A stretch of 64,000 nt of DNA. Source: Nocardia miyunensis NBRC 108239. Lineage in GTDB: Bacteria > Actinomycetota > Actinomycetes > Mycobacteriales > Mycobacteriaceae. The position numbers and the translations under genes were made by a program. Shown here piece after piece: positions 33,301 to 40,056 of the stretch (position 1 is the stretch's first letter; each line of letters opens with the position of its first letter). The notes under the pieces are model-generated. The model did not search any database, was not told where the DNA came from, and saw only the letters and a list, made by a program, of their open reading frames with translations. The DNA lies in NCBI RefSeq assembly GCF_001613065.1, contig NZ_BDBQ01000090.1, positions 1-64,000 of the forward strand, read 5' to 3'.

Positions 33301-34563
33301 ATGTCCCCGATCAGGACTCGCCTGCGGCTCGGAACGGCCTGGCGGCGTTGGACCATTCTGGTTGCGGTCGCTGCGTTGGCCGTGGGCGTCGGTGTAGTGA
33401 TCGATGCCCACTACGCGCCGGATGCCGCGGCCAAGCCGATCAATCCCTATGTGCAGTGCCCGCAATGGCAGGAGATCCATCCTGGGTGGCCGTGCTGGGG
33501 GAATTTCCCCGAGATCGAGGAACCGACCCTCCCGGGTGCGGTTCCAGGTGCGCCGATACCGACGGTTCCCACTCCGCAGCCGGTGACGCCCTCGGCGCCG
33601 CCATCGACCACGCCCGCCTCGCCGCCGGCTGCCGCGCTGACACCTCCGCCGCCTCGACCGGCGCCCGACCCCTGCAAGGCCATTGTCCCGGTGCCGGGAT
33701 ACGTTCCTCCCGCATTGCCGGGGCATGCGCCGAATGCGCCCTGCTCGGGCTCACAATCGCCGCACACGCCGCGCGAGTTGATCGAACCCTACGTGCACCC
33801 GGCGTGCAGCATCCCCGGAATCCGGATCCTGAGCCCGGAGCAGGTCCACGATGTCGTCACCGATATCGTCGGTCCGCTCGAAGCGGAGCTGGGTTCGGAC
33901 GATCCCTATGTGCGCAGTGTGATCGATGAGGTCAACTCTTACAACAAGACCTGTTCCGGCGGCAAGGACGTCATCGAAGACCTGGTCTGGAATGACACTC
34001 GGGACCAGTGGTACAACTATTATCGGGAACGATTCCTGAAAAGGAATAAGCAAGCCGAATGCGACGGGAAGAAACGAACCAAAGATTGTGAGGGTCTCGT
34101 CGCGGTCTGTTATAAGCAGGGCGAGCCCGTCACGCCACCTCTCACTGCTCAGCGTGACGAATACATCACCGGAGTTAACAGCTACATTCGACAGCAAGGC
34201 TATCCAGCGATTCGGATACCAGTGAAAGGCACACCGCTCGAGCGCAGTGCCCGTCGCGCTGCTGATCAAGAGAGGCGTAACAACCCCGCGAAATATCCGA
34301 CCGATCCGGTCCGTTTTCCCAACGGCTCGGTCGCCGGTCACGTCCCCGACACGGCGTGGTCAGGCCCCTTGCCCGGTAAGGGCCAACCATACAAGTGGGC
34401 GGCCTTGGACAGCCGCCTGAATTCATCGATCGGCGGCCAAGCGGGCGCCTATCCGCAAGGCTATCGTGCGATTGCCTTCGTTCCCGGCACCTGGGGCGCG
34501 ACCGGCTGCGAGCCCGCTGACAAGCCTTACCCGCTGGCAGTACCACCACTCTACGGACCATGA
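33301..34563 (+). CDS. Exported multidomain protein with toxin-like C-terminal domain
   Basis: 420 residues. Basic N-tail plus one membrane/signal segment (WTILVAVAALAVGVGVVIDA), a Trp/Pro-rich Cys-containing part, a Pro/Thr/Ala linker (residues ~80-125), then a Cys-containing helical domain (LIEPYVHPACSIPGIRILSP to CDGKKRTKDCEGLVAVCYK). The C-terminal ~110 residues (PNGSVAGHVPDTAWSGPL, SRLNSSIGGQAGAYPQGY) look like a polymorphic-toxin tip, but I cannot name the family. The stop overlaps by 4 nt an ATG in the frame of the SMI1/KNR4 lipoprotein gene. Role inferred: secreted effector with its partner gene. Confidence 0.6.
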   Translation: MSPIRTRLRLGTAWRRWTILVAVAALAVGVGVVIDAHYAPDAAAKPINPYVQCPQWQEIHPGWPCWGNFPEIEEPTLPGAVPGAPIPTVPTPQPVTPSAPPSTTPASPPAAALTPPPPRPAPDPCKAIVPVPGYVPPALPGHAPNAPCSGSQSPHTPRELIEPYVHPACSIPGIRILSPEQVHDVVTDIVGPLEAELGSDDPYVRSVIDEVNSYNKTCSGGKDVIEDLVWNDTRDQWYNYYRERFLKRNKQAECDGKKRTKDCEGLVAVCYKQGEPVTPPLTAQRDEYITGVNSYIRQQGYPAIRIPVKGTPLERSARRAADQERRNNPAKYPTDPVRFPNGSVAGHVPDTAWSGPLPGKGQPYKWAALDSRLNSSIGGQAGAYPQGYRAIAFVPGTWGATGCEPADKPYPLAVPPLYGP

Positions 34564-34610
34564 TTATGATGAACTGGCGCAACAGGTTTCACCGGCAGAG
34601 GAGGCGGTTG

Positions 34611-35222
34611 ATGAGTTTCGTCCGGACATCGCTGCTGCTGATCGCGGCGTTCACCGCAGCCTGCTCCACTCAAGCGCACCCTCCGGCCAAGCCCTCCGGT
34701 AACTGGTGTCAGACCGCGATCGCGCAGCTCACCGTGGCGCAGCGCGCTCTGTATGAGAAAGACAAGGCGCAAGGTATTGATGACTCTTGGATGCTGACTC
34801 GTCCGGGCGGCCCGGCCTCCGAAGCCGATATCCAAGCCGCTGAAACACGTCTCGGCACCCACTTCGACGAGCAATACAAGCAGTGGCTCCGCCACGCAAA
34901 CGGCTGGGAGTCATTTTCTGGCTCCGACGATCTGTTCTCGCTTGGTCAAGTGGCACGCGACTCCATCGAGGCCAGGAATATGCAGGTGTTTATTCAATCT
35001 GCTGAATTCACCCCCCAGCAGCTCGGCATTACCTCGTTCGATCAATTGATCGTCGTCGGTGGATCCCTGAGCGGTAACGCCTACTTCATCGCGGTACAGG
35101 AAGCGCCTGATTCGAATACGTCGAGCATGCCTGTTTATACTTTCTCGAGTGGCGATTTCACCAGGTATGACAACTTCAAAACCTTCATCCAGAAGGAAGT
35201 AGAAGCTCTCGAGGAACAGTGA
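34611..35222 (+). CDS. SMI1/KNR4-fold lipoprotein, candidate immunity protein
   Basis: 203 residues. Lipoprotein signal SFVRTSLLLIAAFTAACS with Cys ~17 as the acylation site (the -3 residue is Thr, slightly atypical). The mature domain has the SMI1/KNR4 (SUKH) features: ASEADIQAAETRLGTHFDEQ, YKQWLRHANGWESF and LFSLGQV, ending in a long C-terminal helix. SUKH proteins are standard immunity proteins of polymorphic toxins, usually cytoplasmic; a lipid-anchored one would act outside the membrane. Start ATG 34611 is supported by AGAGGAGGCG 6 nt upstream; an in-frame ATG at 34560 overlaps the toxin stop and is an alternative. Confidence 0.78.
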   Translation: MSFVRTSLLLIAAFTAACSTQAHPPAKPSGNWCQTAIAQLTVAQRALYEKDKAQGIDDSWMLTRPGGPASEADIQAAETRLGTHFDEQYKQWLRHANGWESFSGSDDLFSLGQVARDSIEARNMQVFIQSAEFTPQQLGITSFDQLIVVGGSLSGNAYFIAVQEAPDSNTSSMPVYTFSSGDFTRYDNFKTFIQKEVEALEEQ

Positions 35223-35965
35223 ACAGCCGTGGGCTACGTCAGGGTGACCCGTCCTGAGTCACCGCACAAGACAGCTGTTGTTCAGGGGCGCAAGGGGATT
35301 GATATCGAGTCGTCCCTGAGCAATTGCGCGATTGCGGACCGATAGCAGAGTTGCACGATGCCCGGTGGTGATTCCAGACCGACTACGGATTCGTCTCGGC
35401 TCAGAACCAGCGGCCGTCGATAGCGGCAGGATCGAGGCCTACTTCTCGAAGTTCCTGCGCGCGAATGGTTTTCGTCCGACGAGGGTAGGGAAAGCCGGGC
35501 CGCCACCGCAATTCGAGGCGTGGGCATTACAGCGTCCCCTTGATGGTCGGTCGACCGGTTCGGTGGCCGCGATCGCGGGCTCGTCGGTCAGTATGTGGCC
35601 GAGTGCCGCTCGTAGTACTGTGCGCGGAGAGAGTCGTCATGGACGTCAGCGCGATACTGGTGACCACGAACCATATTCGCAGGTCGAGACTCGGCCGTGC
35701 GGTTCCGGTCATCCGGTTCGACGAATAAGGTGATTGCGCCGCATAAACTTTCATTCCGTGGGTACTCGCGGCGCGTACGGTTGCCTCGGGAAACGGACAA
35801 TGGTGTGGAGGAGGTCGAAAGGTCCGGATTTCGCTACGTTTGCGAAATTATCGCCGAGGTACTCGACATTCACGCCCGGATTGCGGTATACCCGTGCGTG
35901 ATCGGTGTAGAACCAAATGGATCCAGTTGTCGCGGGCCGTCGGGTCCGGGAGGAGAGGATTACAC
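35223..35965. other. 743-nt gap with no convincing gene
   Basis: No open frame here has a family resemblance or a credible start. One minus-strand stretch (35751-35930) translates into plausible protein (WFYTDHARVYRNPGVNVEYL then GDNFANVAKS) without a start and may be a gene remnant. The right end holds the promoter and GGGAGGAGAGG Shine-Dalgarno of the next gene. Confidence 0.45.
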
Positions 35966-36328
35966 ATGGATAGTCTCCGAGAAGGACGTCTTCGTCGCAT
36001 CGCGGCGAAAACGGTGGTGACGGGCGCGTTGGTCGCCATCCCGCTGGTCGGGATCGGCGCGAACGCGAACGCTTACCCGGATCAGCGCCCCGGCCCGCAG
36101 CCGACGCAGCCGCAGCAGCAGCGGCCGAATCAGCCGAATCAGCAGGGGCCGGCGTGTTCCTACTATCGTTGTCAGGTGCGTCCGGATGCGCCGCCGCCGA
36201 ACCAGTGGCATCACGGGTATTACCCGCCGCAAGGTTTTCGGGACGACCCCCGCGCCCCCTCGTATCCGCTCGGTGGTTACCCGCCGGATCTGTGGTGGCA
36301 GTTCTTGCAGGCGTTCGGCTGGGCGTAG
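35966..36328 (+). CDS. Small exported Pro/Gln-rich protein
   Basis: 120 residues. Signal peptide (TVVTGALVAIPLVGIGANAN, cleavage likely after ANA-Y), then a Gln/Pro-rich segment, a YYRCQ Cys pair region (ACSYYRCQVRPDAPPPNQW) and a Tyr/Pro/Trp-rich tail (YPPDLWWQFLQAFGWA). Start ATG 35966 has GGGAGGAGAGG upstream. Function unknown; composition suggests a cell-wall or envelope protein. A strong bidirectional hairpin separates it from the facing small exported gene. Confidence 0.7.
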   Translation: MDSLREGRLRRIAAKTVVTGALVAIPLVGIGANANAYPDQRPGPQPTQPQQQRPNQPNQQGPACSYYRCQVRPDAPPPNQWHHGYYPPQGFRDDPRAPSYPLGGYPPDLWWQFLQAFGWA

Positions 36329-36351
36329 CCCCCGCGTTCTGAGCTGAAAGA

Positions 36352-36383
36352 GCGGTGGCCCGATCGATCGATCGGGCCACCGC
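36352..36383. terminator. Bidirectional terminator hairpin
   Basis: Perfect 14-bp stem (36352-36365 with 36370-36383) and GATC loop between two convergent small genes, 24 nt after one stop and 57 nt from the other. Confidence 0.8.
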
Positions 36384-36439
36384 CTTGTATGCGGGAGTCA
36401 TCGCCTCGGCCGGACGTACGAGCCGGAGATGACGGTGAA

Positions 36440-36688
36440 TTATTGTGCGCCGGCTCGGATTCCGGCGTTCACCTCGTTGATCGCCTGCTGCACGAGGCGC
36501 TCGGCGTTGACCCGGTGACCCGCCTTGTCCGGAACCGCCTGCTGCAACTCGCCCTGGGCCGATGTCAGGTCGCCGCGCGCGGTGAGCATGTGCGGCTGGA
36601 ACGCGTAGGCCGCGCCCGCGCCGACGCCGGTGAACGCCACAGCTCCGACGACGGCGGCAATTCCCAACCGCAGCTTGGAAATTCGCAT
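36440..36688 (-). CDS. Small exported helical protein
   Basis: 82 residues. Signal peptide (GIAAVVGAVAFTGVGAGAAY-AF) followed by a ~50-residue helical hairpin (ARGDLTSAQGELQQAVPDKA, HRVNAERLVQQAINEVNAGI). The motif KAGHR...A..LV.QAI..V..GI recurs in short exported proteins of many bacteria; no function is known to me. ATG 36688 has GGAGGTACTCGAAG upstream. Confidence 0.72.
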   Translation of the reverse strand: MRISKLRLGIAAVVGAVAFTGVGAGAAYAFQPHMLTARGDLTSAQGELQQAVPDKAGHRVNAERLVQQAINEVNAGIRAGAQ

Positions 36689-36951
36689 CTTCGAGTACCT
36701 CCTGTGTATGGGATCGGACGCTGGCGAGCGTAGTGAGTCCCGAGAGATACCGCAGGCGGCTCGAAACGCCCGGGAAATGCTGTCCGACTTGGCAAAATGT
36801 CACCGACACGCGGTGTGCCGCCGTACCCGATCCTCAGCTGATCTTCAGGGGCCATCAGAAAGTGTTGGAACACAGTCGGACCCACGCAAAGCTCGTGAAA
36901 ACTCCTCGATACCGGGCTGATACGTCGGGGATCGCCTGCGAGCGTCGGTAA
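36689..36951. other. Gap before the SDR 3' repeat; nothing seen
   Basis: Upstream region of the small exported gene (minus strand). No coding signal. It should hold that gene's promoter; its right boundary runs into a tandem repeat that covers the SDR stop codon. Confidence 0.45.
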
Positions 36952-37004
36952 GCCTCGTCGGAGCGTCAGTCGCCGATGGGCCTCGTCGGAGCGTCAGCCG
37001 CCGA
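36952..37004. repeat. Tandem 25-bp repeat across the SDR stop codon
   Basis: GCCTCGTCGGAGCGTCAG-CGCCGA at 36952-36976 and 36980-37004, 24 of 25 bases identical, period 28. The second copy contains the SDR TGA (36994-36996), so the first is a duplicate of the gene's end placed downstream. Confidence 0.8.
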
Positions 37005-37710
37005 GCATGTCGAATACCGTCTCGGCGCGATCCCGCTTCTGGTACATCTCCCACGCGGTCTCGGCGATCTCGTCCGGATCGAGCGTATGTCCTTGAACCG
37101 CACTGGAAGTCGCGGGATCAGCCGTGACCATGGCGTGGATGTCGCCGCGTTCGATCAGACCGCCGATGGTGAGTGTGCCCGCGTAGACGCCCTGTTCGAC
37201 CAGGGCGGCATTGAGGGTGAGTGCGTAATTGCGCAGTGCGGCAACGACGAGAGCCAGCTGGCCCAGCATCGGCATCGGACGAACGCTGGACAGCCCGCCC
37301 GAGATGATCAGCCCGCCCGCGCGACGTTCCAGCATCCCCGGCAGCACAGTGTTGACCACTTGCACCGCGGACCAGACCAGATCGAATGCCGCCCGCGCGG
37401 TCGGCACGTCGACTTCGGTGATCGGGACGGGTCGGCCGGTGGTCGGTCCGTAGTAGACGAATTCGATGTCACCGGCCGCGGCGATCTCCGCCAGGGCCGT
37501 GCTGAGCCGATCCGGATCGGTGACATCCGCGACGTGCGCGGTGGCCTCGATGCCCAACGCCGACAGGTCGGCCAGATAACCGCCGTGCCGGGCGTCGCTG
37601 CGGGAGATCAGGGCGACTCGGTAGCCCTCCCGGCCGAATCTGCGGGCCATCGACATGCCCAGGCCGGGGCCGACGCCGATGATCACGGCCGTGCGTGTGG
37701 TGTTCGTCAT
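36994..37710 (-). CDS. Short-chain dehydrogenase-like protein lacking the YxxxK motif
   Basis: 238 residues with a Rossmann nucleotide site (VIIGVGPGLGMSMARRFG, residues ~9-26) and SDR-like strands (HVADVTDPDRLSTALAEIAA). Where classical SDRs have Ser-Tyr-Lys, this protein reads IISGGLSSVRPMPMLG then QLALVVAALRNYALTL: the Ser region remains but the Tyr and Lys do not. It may be a non-catalytic or atypical SDR. Start ATG (37708-37710). The divergent neighbour is a TnpB gene, and the next forward gene beyond it is a TetR regulator, so the element may have split an SDR/TetR pair. Confidence 0.82.
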   Translation of the reverse strand: MTNTTRTAVIIGVGPGLGMSMARRFGREGYRVALISRSDARHGGYLADLSALGIEATAHVADVTDPDRLSTALAEIAAAGDIEFVYYGPTTGRPVPITEVDVPTARAAFDLVWSAVQVVNTVLPGMLERRAGGLIISGGLSSVRPMPMLGQLALVVAALRNYALTLNAALVEQGVYAGTLTIGGLIERGDIHAMVTADPATSSAVQGHTLDPDEIAETAWEMYQKRDRAETVFDMLGG

Positions 37711-37808
37711 CGGGCATCCGCCTTGGATCCTCCGTCGTTCACGGCGGAGAGGAAAGGGCGGACATGTCGCTTGTGGTGCATGCCAACTTCTTTCGATAGT
37801 ATGTTCGA

Positions 37809-38960
37809 ATGGATGAGGTGGTGCGGTACACATACCGGCTCCGGCCCGGACGCACCGCCGAGAAAGTGCTGCTGGCCGAGTGGGACCGCTGTCGATGGTT
37901 GTGGAATGAAGCGGTCCACCAGCACAAATCCGGGCGGAAGCCGACGTTCGCGCGGTTGGGGAAGCTGCTGACCCGGGCACGCGCGTCGATGCCGTGGCTG
38001 CGCGAGGGCTCTCAGGTTGCCCAGCAGCAGATACTGCGCGATTATGCGCGAGCGCTGGAGCACTCCTTCACGGTGAAAGGGTGTGGTCGTCCGAAGGTGA
38101 AGTCCCGCAAGAGGTCTCTGCCGTCGCTGGAGTACACCCGGCGTGGATTCTCGGTCCGCGAGGGCCGCTTGATGCTGCCGAAGGGCATCGTGATTCCGGT
38201 GGTGTGGTCGCGAGAGTTGCCGTGCGAGCCGACATCGGTGCGTGTCAACCGGGACAGTCTGGGGTATTGGTATGCCTCCTTTGTCGCGCGCCGGGAGATC
38301 GCGGCCCCGCCACCCGGTGAGGGCGGTATCGGGATCGATTGGGGTGTGGCCACCACTGCGACGACCTCCGATCCCGCCTTCGACCTCCCGCATATTGGTC
38401 ACCGCAGGCGATGCGCCGCCGAATTGGCGAAGGTGCAGCGCAGGATGGCCCGGCGCCACCGCAAGGGCCGTCCGCCCTCGCGGGGTTATGCCGATGCCAA
38501 ACGCCAGGCTGCCCGGCTGGCGAAGAAAGCTGCCCGGCGAACCGTGCACGACTCGCGAGTGTGGGCCAAACATGTTGTTGACCGCCATGATCTGATCGCC
38601 ATCGAGGATTTTCAGCCGGCGTTTTTGGCGAAGTCCACGATGGCGCGCAAGGCTGCTGATGCCGCGATCGGTGCGGCCAAGGGGGCACTGATCGAGCGTG
38701 CCGTGCGGGCCGGGCGGAAGGTGGTGATGGTCCGGCCCGCGTACACGACCATGACGTGCAGTGCCTGCTTTGCGAGAGCCAAGGAAAGACTGGAACTGCG
38801 CGAGAGGGACTTCCGGTGCGAGGGTTGCGGTTTCGCGGCCAGTCGTGATCGGAACGCTGCCAGAGTGGTTCTGGCCGTGGCAGAACGGGGCCACGTCGGT
38901 GTCGAGGATGTAAGACAATCCGATCACCTCCTTCGGGTGGGTGGTTCGGTTGCGGTCTGA
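37809..38960 (+). CDS. tnpB: TnpB (IS200/IS605 or IS607-type RNA-guided nuclease)
   Basis: 383 residues. The RuvC-like triad is complete: D177 in GIGIDWGVATT, E266 in LIAIEDFQP, D347 in AASRDRNAARV. The zinc ribbon has C317/C320 (MTCSACFARA) and C337/C340 (FRCEGCGF). An N-terminal wedge/REC-type basic region precedes it. TnpB proteins are now known as RNA-guided DNA endonucleases using a guide RNA made from the element's right end. No TnpA transposase is nearby, so this is a stand-alone (IS1341-like) copy. All key residues are intact, so the nuclease is probably active. Confidence 0.93.
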   Translation: MDEVVRYTYRLRPGRTAEKVLLAEWDRCRWLWNEAVHQHKSGRKPTFARLGKLLTRARASMPWLREGSQVAQQQILRDYARALEHSFTVKGCGRPKVKSRKRSLPSLEYTRRGFSVREGRLMLPKGIVIPVVWSRELPCEPTSVRVNRDSLGYWYASFVARREIAAPPPGEGGIGIDWGVATTATTSDPAFDLPHIGHRRRCAAELAKVQRRMARRHRKGRPPSRGYADAKRQAARLAKKAARRTVHDSRVWAKHVVDRHDLIAIEDFQPAFLAKSTMARKAADAAIGAAKGALIERAVRAGRKVVMVRPAYTTMTCSACFARAKERLELRERDFRCEGCGFAASRDRNAARVVLAVAERGHVGVEDVRQSDHLLRVGGSVAV

Positions 38961-39000
38961 GCTGGAAATCTCCCGCCTTCGGGCGGGAGAACCGTTAATG
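38961..39000 (+). ncRNA. Candidate omega-RNA 3' end / TnpB element right end
   Basis: Immediately after the tnpB stop, 38969-38977 pairs perfectly with 38982-38990 around a TTCG loop (TCTCCCGCC/GGCGGGAGA). TnpB guide RNAs end with such a hairpin overlapping or following the 3' end of tnpB; the bases after ~39000 would then be the guide that matches the former donor site. The exact element end is not determined. Confidence 0.5.
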
Positions 39001-39015
39001 CAGGTCTCCAGAATA

Positions 39016-39067
39016 TTGAGGCGCCCCTCAACTTCAGAGGCTAGCACTAGACTGAGGGGACCCTCAA
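39016..39067. promoter_or_regulatory. Two TTGAGG-N4-CCTCAA operators before the TetR gene
   Basis: Site 1 (39016-39031) is TTGAGG-CGCC-CCTCAA; site 2 (39052-39067) is CTGAGG-GGAC-CCTCAA, starting exactly 36 bp later. They end 18 nt before the regulator's start codon. Same half-site, same gap: a repeated operator, most simply for autoregulation by the TetR protein. Confidence 0.75.
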
Positions 39068-39085
39068 GTTTTGTATGATGGTCCC

Positions 39086-39637
39086 GTGTCCAGACCGATG
39101 CGCCGCGATGCGGCCCGCAACCGCGACAGGCTGCTGCGGGAGGCCGCGGCGGTGTTCACCGAACAGGGGTTGTCCGGGTCGCTGGAGGAGATCGCGCGCC
39201 GCGCGGAGGTCAGCATCGGCACGCTCTACAACCACTTCCCGAACCGGGACGCGCTCATCGACGCACTGGTGCCGCAGCGGGTGGCCGAACTGGACCGATT
39301 CGCCGAACAGGCTGCGGCCGAACCGGATTCGTGGATCGCGCTGACCGGATTCGTGGAGAACATGCTGAGCCGGTTCACCGCGGACCGGGCATTGTTCGAG
39401 GCGTTCACCGGTGATCATCCGGCCGCGGCGCAGCTGGTTCAGGCGTGTTCGCGGGGGATGTCGGGGCTGTCGGGGGTGCTGGATCGCGCGCGACGGGACG
39501 GGGTGCTGCGCGACGACGCCACCGATATCGACGTGGTCAATCTGATCTGGGCGTTGTCGCTGCTGGGTGAGAGTGTCGGGACGCCGGCCTGGCGGCGGGC
39601 GCTCACCTTCGTACTGGACGGTTTGCGCGCTCGCTGA
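39086..39637 (+). CDS. TetR/AcrR family regulator
   Basis: 183 residues. N-terminal helix-turn-helix (RDRLLREAAAVFTEQGLSGS, EEIARRAEVSIGTLYNHFPN) and a helical ligand domain with the C-terminal SBD-like segment DHPAAAQLVQACSRGMSGLS. GTG 39086 is chosen; TTG 39071 lies too close to operator site 2. Probable autorepressor. Its target may have been the SDR gene now separated from it by the TnpB element. Its TGA abuts the stop of the facing ArsR gene with no gap (TGATCA). Confidence 0.9.
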   Translation: MSRPMRRDAARNRDRLLREAAAVFTEQGLSGSLEEIARRAEVSIGTLYNHFPNRDALIDALVPQRVAELDRFAEQAAAEPDSWIALTGFVENMLSRFTADRALFEAFTGDHPAAAQLVQACSRGMSGLSGVLDRARRDGVLRDDATDIDVVNLIWALSLLGESVGTPAWRRALTFVLDGLRAR

Positions 39638-39961
39638 TCAGTCGGGGTGCGCGCGGTTGGCGGCGGCGATGACCGAGTCCAGCAGGCCGGGTAGTGCGGC
39701 GTCCACCTCGTCGCGGCGCAGCCGCGCGTAGACCTGGCCCTCGTCGACGATGCGCTCGGTGAGACCGGCCTCGCGCAGGGTTTTCAGATGGTGGGTCGCG
39801 GTGGATTTGTTGATCGTGTCGTAGAGGACGCCGCAGCGCTGCGCGGCGCCGGCGTTCGCCAGGCGACGCACCATTTCCAGGCGTACCGGGTCCTGGAGTG
39901 CGGCCAGGACGTCCTGGACCGAGCCGACCGGAAAGGACTCCACGGTCGCTGTCGTATTCAC
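39638..39961 (-). CDS. ArsR-family (winged-helix) regulator
   Basis: 107 residues of the ArsR/SmtB fold: VLAALQDPVRLEMVRRLANA, then NKSTATHHLKTLREAGLTER as recognition helix and a wing ending in YARLRRDEVDAALPG. No metal-binding Cys cluster (only the Cys of AQRCGVLYD), so it probably senses an organic signal or redox state. GTG 39961 has AGGTGGGTCATA upstream. Divergent from an MFS exporter; two palindromes between them are its likely operators. Confidence 0.88.
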   Translation of the reverse strand: MNTTATVESFPVGSVQDVLAALQDPVRLEMVRRLANAGAAQRCGVLYDTINKSTATHHLKTLREAGLTERIVDEGQVYARLRRDEVDAALPGLLDSVIAAANRAHPD

Positions 39962-39980
39962 TATGACCCACCTCACTTCA

Positions 39981-40036
39981 GGTTTGATGGGAATCAAACC
40001 GCACCGACTGCCGTTGAGTTCGATCGTAATCAAACT
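39981..40036. promoter_or_regulatory. Two GTTTGAT-N4-ATCAAAC operators between ArsR and MFS genes
   Basis: Site 1 (39981-40000) is GGTTTGAT-GGGA-ATCAAACC, a perfect 8-bp inverted repeat; site 2 (40017-40036) is AGTTCGAT-CGTA-ATCAAACT with one mismatch. The starts are 36 bp apart. Site 2 ends 20 nt before the MFS ATG, site 1 begins 20 nt from the regulator's start, so both genes can be repressed. Confidence 0.8.
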
Positions 40037-40056
40037 TACCTGATGGGGAGCGAGAT

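Noticed and set aside
35840..35965. Upstream extension of the exported Pro/Gln-rich protein
   Set aside because: The longer frame puts 42 Arg-rich residues before a good signal peptide, while ATG 35966 has a strong Shine-Dalgarno.
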